A DNA stretch of 10,743 nt. It comes from Bifidobacterium sp. (GTDB lineage Bacteria > Actinomycetota > Actinomycetes > Actinomycetales > Bifidobacteriaceae). The position numbers and the translations under genes were made by a program. The notes below the pieces were generated by a model that was given only the letters and a program-made list of their open reading frames with translations, did not search any database and was not told where the DNA came from. Below are positions 1 through 6,978 of the stretch, in pieces; position 1 is the stretch's first letter, and each line of letters begins with the position of its first letter. Location: assembly GCA_022739095.1 (NCBI GenBank), contig JAIJEI010000058.1, forward strand, positions 1 to 10,743, given 5' to 3'.

Positions 1-692
1 ATCTTGACCGGCACGCCTTCCTTGAACTCGATGACGACTTCATCTTCGACCGGCGGGAAGGCCGGGTCGTCGGTGTAGGAGTAGCAGTCCTTGGTCGGGC
101 CGTTCCACGGATCCTCAAGGAAGCCGGTCTCAATGGCACGGCCCCACACGTTCTGGTCGATGGAGTACGGGGACTTCTCGGTCTGAGTGATCGGCAGCTT
201 GTGCTCCTTGGCGAACGCGATCTCGACGTCGCGGGTCAGGGACAGGTCGCGAATCGGGCTGATGGCCTTCAGCGTCGGGTCGATGGATGCGATGGAGACC
301 TCGAAACGAACCTGGTCGTTGCCCTTGCCGGTGCAGCCGTGGGAGATGGTGTCGGCACCGAACTGGTGGGCGGCGCGCACGAGGTGCTTGGAGATCAACG
401 GACGGGAGATGGCGGAGACCAGCGGGTAGACGCCTTCGTACATGGCGTTGGCCTTGAGGGCCTTCATGCAATATTCGTTGGCGAACTCGTCACGGGCGTC
501 GACCACGTAGGATTCAACGGCACCGCAGGCGAGGGCGCGCTGCTTGATGGTCTCGAGGCTTTCACCACCCTGGCCGACGTCGAGGGACACGGCCACGACG
601 TCCTTGCCGGTGCGCTCCTTCAGGTACGAGATGGCGACGGAGGTGTCAAGACCGCCGGAGTAGGCCAGAACAATGCGCTTGTTATCTGCCAT
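1..692 (-). CDS. argG: Argininosuccinate synthase, N-terminal part (gene runs off the left edge)
   Basis: ArgG joins citrulline and aspartate at the expense of ATP (to AMP and PPi) to give argininosuccinate, the penultimate step of arginine synthesis in the cytoplasm. The frame opens with ATG at 692 and stays open to base 1, giving 230 complete codons of a protein usually near 400 residues. The N-type ATP pyrophosphatase loop YSGGLDTS is at residues 11-18. Other family blocks are SHGCTGKGNDQVRFE (117-131), SPIRDLSLTRD (145-155) and QNVWGR (180-185). The start is preceded by AAAGGG (698-703) five bases upstream. An 83-base gap separates it from the argR stop and carries a paired ARG box, so it probably has its own ArgR-controlled promoter, with possible read-through from argR since no terminator is seen. 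argH would be expected next, outside the window. Identification is secure; only the C-terminal part is missing. Confidence 0.97.
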   Translation of the reverse strand, partial: MADNKRIVLAYSGGLDTSVAISYLKERTGKDVVAVSLDVGQGGESLETIKQRALACGAVESYVVDARDEFANEYCMKALKANAMYEGVYPLVSAISRPLISKHLVRAAHQFGADTISHGCTGKGNDQVRFEVSIASIDPTLKAISPIRDLSLTRDVEIAFAKEHKLPITQTEKSPYSIDQNVWGRAIETGFLEDPWNGPTKDCYSYTDDPAFPPVEDEVVIEFKEGVPVK

Positions 693-730
693 TGGTTCCC
701 TTTCGTTCAAGGTCTGAAAAAACGAACTGA

Positions 731-764
731 TGCAAGTATATACAGAAGACTGTATATTTATGCA
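731..764. promoter_or_regulatory. Paired ARG-box-like operator upstream of argG
   Basis: Two 14-base partial palindromes lie in tandem in the argR-argG gap: TGCAAGTATATACA (731-744) and TGTATATTTATGCA (751-764). Their centres are 20 bases apart. The second differs at one base from the near-perfect box upstream of argC. Paired boxes about two helical turns apart are the known binding target of hexameric ArgR. The pair covers the likely -10 and -35 region, so arginine-bound ArgR would be expected to block argG transcription. The match is by eye. Confidence 0.72.
735..740 (-). promoter_or_regulatory. Possible -10 element of an argG promoter
   Basis: Read on the minus strand, these bases are TATACT, five of six matches to the sigma-70-type -10 consensus. 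They lie about 43 bases upstream of the argG ATG and inside the right-hand ARG box copy (731-744). No convincing -35 hexamer is visible; the expected position falls in the other ARG box. Transcription would start near 728 and give a leader of about 36 bases. Confidence 0.4.
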
Positions 765-775
765 CGGCGTGTTGG

Positions 776-1288
776 TTATTTGGAGGCGAGGCCTAGTAGC
801 CAATCAGAACGGGCGGCGGCGGTGTCGTCATTGGTGCAGATCACCATGACGGTGTCGTCTCCGGCGATGGTGCCCAGCACGCCTTCGATCGGCTGCCTGT
901 CAATCACCGAGGCCACGTACTGTGCGGCACCGGAAGGCGTGTGCACCACAACCAGATTTCTGGCGGCGGCCACCGAGGTGACCAGTCCGTTCAGCACGCG
1001 AGACATCTGTGCCTCACCGCGCTCCCCTACATCCTCACCTTCCGAAGCAACGACGCTGCGACCCACCGTGTAGGCCACCGTGCCGTCCTTCAGCCGGGTC
1101 TTCACCGCATGCATCTCATCAAGATCGCGGCTCAGGGTCGCCTGAGTCACCGCAATGCCCTCGTCGATAAGGATTTTGGACAGCTGTGATTGCGAGGTGA
1201 TGATATGCGTGGCGAGCGCCTGTTCTATGGCACTCAGCCGCGCCGCCCTGGTGGCAGGGCGCTGCAGGGACGGACCGGTTTCACTCAT
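776..1288 (-). CDS. argR: Arginine repressor ArgR
   Basis: ArgR is the arginine-sensing hexameric DNA-binding repressor of arginine synthesis genes. The protein is 170 residues, usual for the family. The N-terminal winged helix-turn-helix spans about residues 15-75, with the recognition segment VTQATLSRDLDEM (47-59). The C-terminal oligomerisation and arginine-binding domain spans about 95-168, with the GTIAGDDT motif at 139-146. The frame stays open upstream to 1378, but the ATG at 1288 is chosen: it gives a family-like N-terminus and forms a 4-base ATGA overlap with the argF stop. No good ribosome binding site precedes it (a GGAGA lies about 15 bases upstream), so translation is probably coupled to argF. 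As the last gene of the argC unit it would be repressed by its own product through the operator at argC. Confidence 0.96.
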   Translation of the reverse strand: MSETGPSLQRPATRAARLSAIEQALATHIITSQSQLSKILIDEGIAVTQATLSRDLDEMHAVKTRLKDGTVAYTVGRSVVASEGEDVGERGEAQMSRVLNGLVTSVAAARNLVVVHTPSGAAQYVASVIDRQPIEGVLGTIAGDDTVMVICTNDDTAAARSDWLLGLASK

Positions 1289-2250
1289 GCGAGCAGGCTT
1301 TCGTCTCCACGGGCCTTGCCGGTCAGCCAAGTCAGCAGCGCTTTCTGTGCGTGCAGACGGTTCTCGGCCTCGTCCCACACCACGGACTGCGGGCCGTCAA
1401 TCACTTCAGCGGTGACTTCCTTGCCGCGGTAGGCGGGCAGGCAGTGCTGGAAGAGCGCATCCGGCTTGGCCAATGCCATAAGTTCGGTGTTGACCTGGTA
1501 ATCCCAGAACGGCTTGGAACGGATGGCGTATTCGGCTTCCTCGCCCATGGAGACCCAGGTGTCGGTGAACACGCAGTCGGCGTCCTTCACCGCTTCCTTG
1601 GCATCGGCGGTGACCAGGATGGAGCCGCCGGTCTCGGCCGCGATGCGCTTGGCGTCGGCCACAATATCCGGGCGGGGCAGGTAGCCGTAGGGGCCGGCCA
1701 CGCGCACGTCCATGCCGGCCACGGCACCGCCGAGCAGGTAGGAGTTGGCCATGTTGTTGGCCGCGTCACCGAGGTAGGCGATGGACTGGTTCTTCAGGTT
1801 GCCGACGCCGCCTCGGTGCTCGGCGATGGTCTGGAAGTCGGCGAGAATCTGGCAGGGATGGAAGTCATCGGTCAGGGCGTTGACCACCGGATGGGTGGAG
1901 TACTTGGCCATTTCTTCGACGCGATCCTGGCCGAAGGTGCGCCACACCACGCCGTAAGCCATGCGGTCGAGCACACGAGCAGTATCGGCCACGGGCTCGC
2001 CACGGCCCAGCTGGGAGCCGGACTTGTCGATGACCAGCGGGTAGCCGCCAAGCTCGGCAACGCCGATGGAGAAGCTGGAACGGGTGCGGGTGGAGGGCTT
2101 GTCGAACAGTACGGCGACGGCCTGCGGACCGGCGAACGGCTGCTTGTGGAAGCGGTCGTGGTGGAACTTGATGGCAAGTTCGAGCACCTGCTTCTGCTCC
2201 TCATGGTTGAGGTCGTCGTCACGCAGCATGTGGCGAAGTTCTGGGGTCAT
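1285..2250 (-). CDS. argF: Ornithine carbamoyltransferase (anabolic)
   Basis: ArgF transfers the carbamoyl group of carbamoyl phosphate to ornithine to give citrulline. The 321-residue length is normal. Family motifs are complete: STRTR (53-57) for carbamoyl phosphate, HPCQ (131-134), DTWVSMG (230-236) for ornithine, and FQHCLPA (267-273) with the catalytic Cys270. The open frame extends upstream to 2337, but the ATG at 2250 is preceded by AAGGAG with a 6-base spacer and gives the usual N-terminus, so the 29 extra upstream codons, which overlap the end of argD, are rejected. The stop overlaps the argR start by four bases. Its setting among argD, argR and the other synthesis genes supports an anabolic rather than a catabolic (deiminase pathway) role. 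Confidence 0.97.
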   Translation of the reverse strand: MTPELRHMLRDDDLNHEEQKQVLELAIKFHHDRFHKQPFAGPQAVAVLFDKPSTRTRSSFSIGVAELGGYPLVIDKSGSQLGRGEPVADTARVLDRMAYGVVWRTFGQDRVEEMAKYSTHPVVNALTDDFHPCQILADFQTIAEHRGGVGNLKNQSIAYLGDAANNMANSYLLGGAVAGMDVRVAGPYGYLPRPDIVADAKRIAAETGGSILVTADAKEAVKDADCVFTDTWVSMGEEAEYAIRSKPFWDYQVNTELMALAKPDALFQHCLPAYRGKEVTAEVIDGPQSVVWDEAENRLHAQKALLTWLTGKARGDESLLA

Positions 2251-2256
2251 GATGAT

Positions 2257-2262
2257 CTCCTT
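2257..2262 (-). promoter_or_regulatory. Strong ribosome binding site that fixes the argF start
   Basis: The minus strand reads AAGGAG here, followed by a 6-base spacer and ATG at 2250. It is the best Shine-Dalgarno match in the arg cluster and decides against the upstream ATG at 2337. It lies in the 43-base argD-argF gap, where no promoter or terminator is seen. Confidence 0.85.
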
Positions 2263-2293
2263 GGATCGGTGGGTCGGCAGTGACGGCGAGAAA

Positions 2294-3589
2294 TCAGTCG
2301 TTGGGCAGGTCCGTAGGCACATCCTTGAGGATGGCAAGTGCCTGATCCACGTCTTGTGCGGTTACAATCAGCGGCGGTGCGAAACGCAGCGCATTGGGAG
2401 CCACCGCGTTGACGATGAGCCCGTGTTTGAGGCAGTAGTTCATCACCGCGTGGGAGCAGGGATGCTTGAGCTCGACGGCGTCCAGCAAACCACGGCCGCG
2501 TACGGAAACGAACAGCGGATTGCCGGTGGCCATAATGCCATCGCGCAGCTGTTCGCCGCGAGCTTCGGCGTTGGCCACCAGATTCTCGTTTTCAATCACG
2601 TCAAGAGTGGCGAGTCCCGCAGCCGCACCCAGCGGATTGCCGGCAAAGGTGGAACCGTGGGAGCCAGGAGTGAACAGAGCCGCAAGTTTCTCGCCGAAAG
2701 CGATCATGCCGCCCATCGGGAATCCGCCTGCCACGCCCTTGGCGAAAGTCACCATATCCGGCGTCACGCCGCCGGACAGATCGTCACGCTGGAATGCGAA
2801 CCACTTGCCGGTACGTCCGATACCGGTCTGTACTTCATCGATGATGAGCAGCGCGTGGTTGATATCGCACAGTTCGCGCACGAACTTGACGTAATCGGCA
2901 CCCAACGGCTGCACGCCGGCTTCGCCTTGGACAAGTTCCAGAATCACAGCAGCCACCGGACCCTTGCCATAGCGGCCGAGACCGGTCTGTGCAAAAGCGT
3001 CGTGCAGAGCGACCTTGTCGCCGGCGCGCACGAATTCGATGTTCGGCACCAGCGGATCATACGGCTTGCGGATACCGGGTTTCCATGTGGCGGACAGCGC
3101 ACCCATCGTACGGCCATGGAAGCCGTGAGTCATTGCGAGAATGCGTGCGGGCTTGCCGCCGATGGAAGGCAGGGCACCAGGCAAGGTGCGGCCATACAGC
3201 TTGGCGAGCTTGAGGGCTGCCTCATTGCCTTCAGCACCGGAGTTGCCGAAGTAGACTTTGGAGCCTTCAGGTGCACCAGCCAGCTTGACCAGTTTGGATG
3301 CCAATTCAATCTGCGGCTCGGACGCAAAGTAGTTGCTGATATGAGCCACCTTGGCAGCCTGATCGGCAACCGCTTTGACCCACTTGGGGTGGGCGTATCC
3401 AAGGGAATTGACGGCGATGCCTGCCAGGAAATCGAGGTATTCGTTACCGTCAACATCCCAGATGTGGGCACCTTGGCCGTGATCCATGACGCGCAACGGT
3501 GTACCGAACACATTCATGTGGACCTGAGAGTACTCTCCCAGCCACTTGCTGTCTTCCGTACCTAGTTTTTCCTCATGCTCAGTAGCCAT
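2294..3589 (-). CDS. argD: N-acetylornithine aminotransferase (PLP enzyme)
   Basis: ArgD converts N-acetylglutamate semialdehyde to N-acetylornithine using glutamate as amino donor and pyridoxal phosphate as cofactor. The 431-residue protein has the class III aminotransferase features: GNSGAEGNEAALK (115-127) for cofactor phosphate binding, the HGFHGRT block (155-161), LIIDEVQTGIGRTG (248-261) with the PLP-ring aspartate D251, and VTFAKGVAGGFPMGG (280-294) with the Schiff-base lysine K284. The ATG start overlaps the last 11 bases of argB. A GAGGAG (3595-3600), five bases from the start, lies inside the argB coding sequence, so the two are tightly linked in translation. A succinyl-diaminopimelate aminotransferase side activity is known for some ArgD proteins and cannot be judged here. 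Confidence 0.96.
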   Translation of the reverse strand: MATEHEEKLGTEDSKWLGEYSQVHMNVFGTPLRVMDHGQGAHIWDVDGNEYLDFLAGIAVNSLGYAHPKWVKAVADQAAKVAHISNYFASEPQIELASKLVKLAGAPEGSKVYFGNSGAEGNEAALKLAKLYGRTLPGALPSIGGKPARILAMTHGFHGRTMGALSATWKPGIRKPYDPLVPNIEFVRAGDKVALHDAFAQTGLGRYGKGPVAAVILELVQGEAGVQPLGADYVKFVRELCDINHALLIIDEVQTGIGRTGKWFAFQRDDLSGGVTPDMVTFAKGVAGGFPMGGMIAFGEKLAALFTPGSHGSTFAGNPLGAAAGLATLDVIENENLVANAEARGEQLRDGIMATGNPLFVSVRGRGLLDAVELKHPCSHAVMNYCLKHGLIVNAVAPNALRFAPPLIVTAQDVDQALAILKDVPTDLPND

Positions 3590-4535
3590 AAGAGCTCCTC
3601 ATTTCCAGTCCTTCATCGGGCATAACCATGGTACCGATGCCTGCGGAGGTGAATATCTCGTTCAATATCGAATGCGGCTTGCGCCCGTCGATGATATGGG
3701 CTTGGGGCACGCCACCGTCGAGGGCCCTGACGCAGGCCTCCATCTTGGGGCGCATACCGGATTCCAGGTCCGGCAGCATATCGCGCAGGTTTTCCACACC
3801 GATCCGGCCAATCAGAGAATTCTTGTCCGGCCAATCGGCGTACAGGCCATCCACATCGGTCAAGATAACGAGCTTGCGTGCGCCCACAGCGGCAGCCAAA
3901 GCGGCGGCAGCGGAATCGGCGTTCACGTTGAGCACTTCAGTGGCATCTTCTTCGTTCGGAGCCACGGAAGAGACGACCGGGATACGACCGGCGGCCACCA
4001 GATCCTCGACTGCCGAGGCATCGACGGAAACCACGTCGCCGACCAGGCCGATATCGGTGGGCTTGCCATCGATGATGGGCCTGCGCTGCATGGCCGAGAA
4101 CAGGCCGCCGTCTTCACCGGACAGGCCTACGGCCAGCGGGCCGTGCGCGTTGATCAGGCCGACCAGTTCGCGTGACACCTTGCCGGTCAGGACCATGCGC
4201 ACCACGTCCATGGCCTCGGGGGTGGTGACCCTCAGACCGCCTTTGAATTCGGATTTGATGCCGAGGGCCTTGAGCATGTGGGAGATCTGCGGGCCGCCGC
4301 CGTGCACGACGATCGGGTGCAGGCCCACCTGACGCAGGAAGACCATGTCTTCGGCGAAGCACTGCTTCAGATGGTCGTCGATCATGGCGTTGCCGCCGTA
4401 TTTGACGACGATGCGCTGGCCGGCGAACTCCTCCAGCCAAGGCAATGCTTCAATAAGCACTTCTGCCTTCTGATCGGCGCGCAAATCGGTGTGCACGTCG
4501 AAATGGAACCCAGGTCCCTTCAATTCTGTAGACAA
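3579..4535 (-). CDS. argB: Acetylglutamate kinase
   Basis: ArgB phosphorylates N-acetylglutamate with ATP and is usually the feedback-controlled step when ArgJ recycles acetyl groups. With the start used here the protein is 318 residues. The amino acid kinase fold shows in VVKYGGNAM (43-51), the substrate loop HGGGPQ (78-83), the GLRVTTPEAMDVV block and NVNADSAA (203-210). A helix-like N-terminal extension ahead of the kinase core resembles that of arginine-sensitive members, so arginine inhibition is likely. The start is uncertain. The longest frame begins with GTG at 4556, but that codon lies inside a repeat hairpin and has no Shine-Dalgarno sequence. TTG at 4535 has AAAGAG five bases upstream, just outside the repeat, and is preferred. 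The stop overlaps argD by 11 bases. The 137-base gap to argJ is the largest in the argCJBDFR unit. Confidence 0.93.
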   Translation of the reverse strand: MSTELKGPGFHFDVHTDLRADQKAEVLIEALPWLEEFAGQRIVVKYGGNAMIDDHLKQCFAEDMVFLRQVGLHPIVVHGGGPQISHMLKALGIKSEFKGGLRVTTPEAMDVVRMVLTGKVSRELVGLINAHGPLAVGLSGEDGGLFSAMQRRPIIDGKPTDIGLVGDVVSVDASAVEDLVAAGRIPVVSSVAPNEEDATEVLNVNADSAAAALAAAVGARKLVILTDVDGLYADWPDKNSLIGRIGVENLRDMLPDLESGMRPKMEACVRALDGGVPQAHIIDGRKPHSILNEIFTSAGIGTMVMPDEGLEMRSSYGY

Positions 4536-4548
4536 TTTTTCTCTTTTC

Positions 4549-4607
4549 TGCGACACCGCCGTACGCTATCGTTGGCGGCTGCTACAAACAGCCCACTGGG
4601 CTGTTTG
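4549..4607 (-). repeat. Tandem double-hairpin element, copy next to argB
   Basis: This 59-base unit is about 90% identical to a second copy at 4615-4672. In transcript direction it holds a perfect hairpin with arms CAAACAGCCCA and TGGGCTGTTTG around one central base (4585-4607), the linker TAGCA, then a second hairpin at 4555-4579 with stem GCCGCC/GGCGGT, inner stem ACG/CGT and loop ATAG, and finally GTCGCA. The GTG at 4556 lies in the second stem. The first hairpin is followed by only three T, so it is a poor intrinsic terminator. It may be a REP-like intergenic element or an intercistronic RNA structure acting on argB translation or mRNA stability. Confidence 0.85.
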
Positions 4608-4614
4608 CGTTATA

Positions 4615-4672
4615 TGCGACGCCGGCGACGCTATCGCTGCCGGCTGCTACAAACAGCCCACTGGGCTGTTTG
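4615..4672 (-). repeat. Tandem double-hairpin element, copy next to argJ
   Basis: This 58-base unit starts directly after the argJ stop codon. It has the same perfect hairpin (4650-4672), TAGCA linker and second hairpin (4621-4644, stem GCCGGC/GCCGGC, inner stem GCG/CGT, loop ATAG), ending in GTCGCA. It differs from the other copy by four substitutions and one missing base. All four substitutions keep pairing in the second hairpin: one paired C-G/G-C double change, one G-U/G-C and one A-U/G-U. The two copies are separated by seven bases. Confidence 0.85.
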
Positions 4673-5848
4673 TCAGCTTTCGTAGTCGGCGTTGATGTGG
4701 ACGTATTCGTGGGTGAGGTCGTCGGTCCAGACGGTGGCCTCGGCGTCCGAGCCGGTGTTCAGGTCGATGTCGATGTGGACTTCGCGCGGGGTCATGTCGA
4801 CCTCGCTGCGGTCACGGCCGGCACCGCCGTTCTCGCAGATGCGCATGCCGTTGACGTCCACGGTCACCTTGTTCGAATCGTAAGGCGCGACTTCAGGTGG
4901 CACGGTACCCAAGGAGCTGACGATGCGACCCCAGTTCGGATCGTTGCCGGAGATGGCGCACTTGAGCAGGTTCGAGGCGGCGACGGCACGACCACAGGCA
5001 AGTGCCGCGTCTTCGCTGGTGGCACCGGTGACGGTGATGCGAATGTCGTGGGAGGCACCTTCGCCGTCGCCGATGATCTGGCGGGACAGGGATGCGCAGG
5101 CCTCACACACCAGCTTGTTGAATTCGTCCTTGTCCGGCTCTACGCCGGAGGCACCGGAGGCGAGCAGCAGGACCGTGTCGTTGGTGGACATGCAGCCGTC
5201 CACGTCGATGCGGTTGAACGAATGTTCGGCGGCCACGGCGAGTGCGGCCTGCATCTGGCCTGCGGAGACGACCGCATCGGTGGTGATGACGCACAGCATG
5301 GTGGCCAACTGCGGGGCAATCATGCCCGAGCCCTTGACCATGCCGCCGATCTTCCAGCCGTTGGAGCCGGTCAGTTCGACCGTCTTCGGCTTGGTGTCGG
5401 TGGTCATGATGGCGTGGGAGGCGTCGGCGCCAGCTTCGGCGGTGGCGGCAAGAGCCTCATGGGCACTCTTGGCACCAGCCAACACGTTGTCCAACGGCAG
5501 CAGTTCGCCGATGAGACCGGTGGAACAGACAGCCACATCATTCGGTTCGGCGCCGATGAGCCCGGCGACCGTTTCCGCGGTGGCGACGGACTGGGCGTAA
5601 CCGGCCTCGCCGGTGCAGGCGTTGGCACCGCCGGAGTTCAGAATCACGGCCTTGACGTGACCGTCGGCGACGACCTTACGGCTCCACTGCACCGGGGCGG
5701 CACAGAAACGGTTCGAGGTGAACACGCCTGCAGCCGCGTCGAGCGGGCCGTTGTTGACCACGAGGGCCAAGTCCTTCTTGCCTTCGACGGATGAAACACC
5801 AGCCGCCACGCCGGCGGCGGAGAAACCTTGTGCAAATGTAACGCTCAC
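4673..5848 (-). CDS. argJ: Bifunctional-type glutamate N-acetyltransferase / amino-acid acetyltransferase
   Basis: ArgJ moves the acetyl group from N-acetylornithine to glutamate, closing the acetyl cycle; many members also make N-acetylglutamate from acetyl-CoA. The 391-residue precursor has the self-cleavage site in KGSGMIAPQLATML (172-185): cleavage between A182 and T183 yields alpha and beta chains and exposes the Thr nucleophile. NSGGANACTG (71-80) and the CSTGLIGE stretch (108-115) contribute to the oxyanion site. SGNDPNWGRI (300-309) and the C-terminal EYVHINADYES are typical. The start is GTG at 5848, overlapping the argC stop as GTGA, with GGAG seven bases upstream. No other N-acetylglutamate synthase gene is in view, which favours bifunctionality, but sequence alone does not prove it. 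Confidence 0.96.
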   Translation of the reverse strand: MSVTFAQGFSAAGVAAGVSSVEGKKDLALVVNNGPLDAAAGVFTSNRFCAAPVQWSRKVVADGHVKAVILNSGGANACTGEAGYAQSVATAETVAGLIGAEPNDVAVCSTGLIGELLPLDNVLAGAKSAHEALAATAEAGADASHAIMTTDTKPKTVELTGSNGWKIGGMVKGSGMIAPQLATMLCVITTDAVVSAGQMQAALAVAAEHSFNRIDVDGCMSTNDTVLLLASGASGVEPDKDEFNKLVCEACASLSRQIIGDGEGASHDIRITVTGATSEDAALACGRAVAASNLLKCAISGNDPNWGRIVSSLGTVPPEVAPYDSNKVTVDVNGMRICENGGAGRDRSEVDMTPREVHIDIDLNTGSDAEATVWTDDLTHEYVHINADYES

Positions 5849-6939
5849 GGTGCTACTCCGATCTTGGTCAGGCCCGCGTCTTCCGGCAGGCCGAGTGCGA
5901 TGTTCAGTGATTGGACCGCTTGTCCGGCGGTGCCACGGTTGAGGTTGTCTATGGCGGCAAAAGCGTAGATGCGGCCGGCCTTGCGGTCGGTGACGACCTG
6001 CAGGTGGGCTGCGTTGGATCCGATGATGTTGCCGGTGGCGGGCAGTGTGCCCTCGGGCAGCAGCACCATGAAGTCCTGGCCTTCATAGGCCTTGGACCAT
6101 ACGGCGCGAATCTCCTCATCGCTCAGTGCCCTGGCCTTGTCCGTCATGCGGGCGGACACGGTGGCGAGGATGCCCCGGGACATGGGGGCGAGAATCGGCG
6201 TGAAACCGAGCGTGAATTCGCTGGCTTCGGCCGCGCTCTTGCCGGCCGCGTGGGCGAAGTTCTGCAGAATCTCGGGAATGTGGCGGTGCTTGCCGCCCAC
6301 CGAATACGGCAGGGCGGATTGCAGGGCCTCGGCGGCAAGCAGGTTGGTGCGCTTGAGATTCTTGCCGGCACCCGAGTATCCGACAACCAAATCGGCCACG
6401 ATATCCTGCGATTCAACCAGTCCTTCGGCGATGCCGGGCTGGAGGGCCAGCGTGGTGGCGGTGACGTTGCAGCCAGGGCCTGCGATGCGCTTGGTGCCAG
6501 GAAGCGCCGCGCGCTGGCGGGCGTAGGAGCCGTCCGCGGCTTTGCCGGTGATGAGCTCGGGCATGCCGTAGGTCCAATGCTCATAGAAATCGCCGCCGTA
6601 GAACTCATCCCAAGCGGCCTGCTCTTCGAGACGATGGTCGGCGCCCAAATCCACAACCACGGCATTCGGATCGAGCTGCGAGGCGAGCTTGCCCGAAGCA
6701 CCGTGCGGCAGTGCGAGGATGATAACGTCATGCCCGTTCAGCACTTCGGGCGTGGTATCTTCAACGACCATATTGGCCAGTTGGGGAATATGCGGCATGT
6801 GCTTGGCCATCGACTCCCCCACTGAGGAATGGCCTGCCACGCAGGTGATGTCGAAGTCGGGGTGCGCGGCCAGAATGCGCAGCGCTTCACCGCCGGCATA
6901 GCCCGTGGCACCGGCCACGGCCACTGTATATTTCGCCAT
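5845..6939 (-). CDS. argC: N-acetyl-gamma-glutamyl-phosphate reductase
   Basis: ArgC reduces N-acetylglutamyl phosphate with NADPH to the semialdehyde used by ArgD. The protein is 364 residues with the start used here. The nucleotide-binding loop GATGYAGGE is at residues 10-18, the catalytic cysteine C157 is in AGPGCNVTA, and the GKHRHIPEI block (216-224) carries the catalytic histidine. The frame offers two ATGs, at 6945 and 6939. AAAGAG (6946-6951) directly abuts the first but lies six bases from the second, so 6939 is preferred; the alternative adds only Met-Ser. It is the first gene of the arg unit, with a promoter and paired ARG box in the 98 bases upstream, and its stop overlaps the argJ GTG by four bases. 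Confidence 0.96.
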   Translation of the reverse strand: MAKYTVAVAGATGYAGGEALRILAAHPDFDITCVAGHSSVGESMAKHMPHIPQLANMVVEDTTPEVLNGHDVIILALPHGASGKLASQLDPNAVVVDLGADHRLEEQAAWDEFYGGDFYEHWTYGMPELITGKAADGSYARQRAALPGTKRIAGPGCNVTATTLALQPGIAEGLVESQDIVADLVVGYSGAGKNLKRTNLLAAEALQSALPYSVGGKHRHIPEILQNFAHAAGKSAAEASEFTLGFTPILAPMSRGILATVSARMTDKARALSDEEIRAVWSKAYEGQDFMVLLPEGTLPATGNIIGSNAAHLQVVTDRKAGRIYAFAAIDNLNRGTAGQAVQSLNIALGLPEDAGLTKIGVAP

Positions 6940-6972
6940 ACTCATCTCTTTTCACTGATGTATCTTCAGATG

Positions 6973-6978
6973 ATTATA
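6973..6978 (-). promoter_or_regulatory. -10 element of the argC promoter
   Basis: The minus strand reads a perfect TATAAT. The hexamer 17 bases upstream, ATGCAA (6996-7001), is a weak -35 and falls inside the ARG box. Transcription would start near 6966 and leave a leader of about 27 bases before the argC ATG. A perfect -10 with a poor -35 covered by the operator fits a promoter blocked by ArgR. Confidence 0.65.

Noticed and set aside
708..726. The run of T (minus strand) in the argG leader as a terminator of argR
   Set aside because: No GC-rich hairpin directly precedes the T-run, and it lies downstream of the likely argG transcription start.
1286..1378. An N-terminal extension of argR to an ATG at 1378
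   Set aside because: The extra 30 residues are Arg-rich out-of-frame argF sequence; the ATG at 1288 gives a normal ArgR length and the ATGA junction.
2066..3565. A 499-codon plus-strand open frame opposite argD and the start of argF
   Set aside because: The minus strand carries unmistakable ArgD and ArgF motifs through the whole span, and the plus-strand translation resembles no protein family.
4549..4672. A CRISPR-like array
   Set aside because: There are only two repeat units separated by seven bases, each made of hairpins, with no spacers of uniform length and no cas genes.
4585..4672. The perfect hairpins after argJ as standard intrinsic terminators
   Set aside because: The stems are followed by only TTTG and then mixed sequence on the transcribed strand. 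argB, argD, argF and argR downstream have no other visible promoter, so full termination is unlikely. Partial termination is left open.
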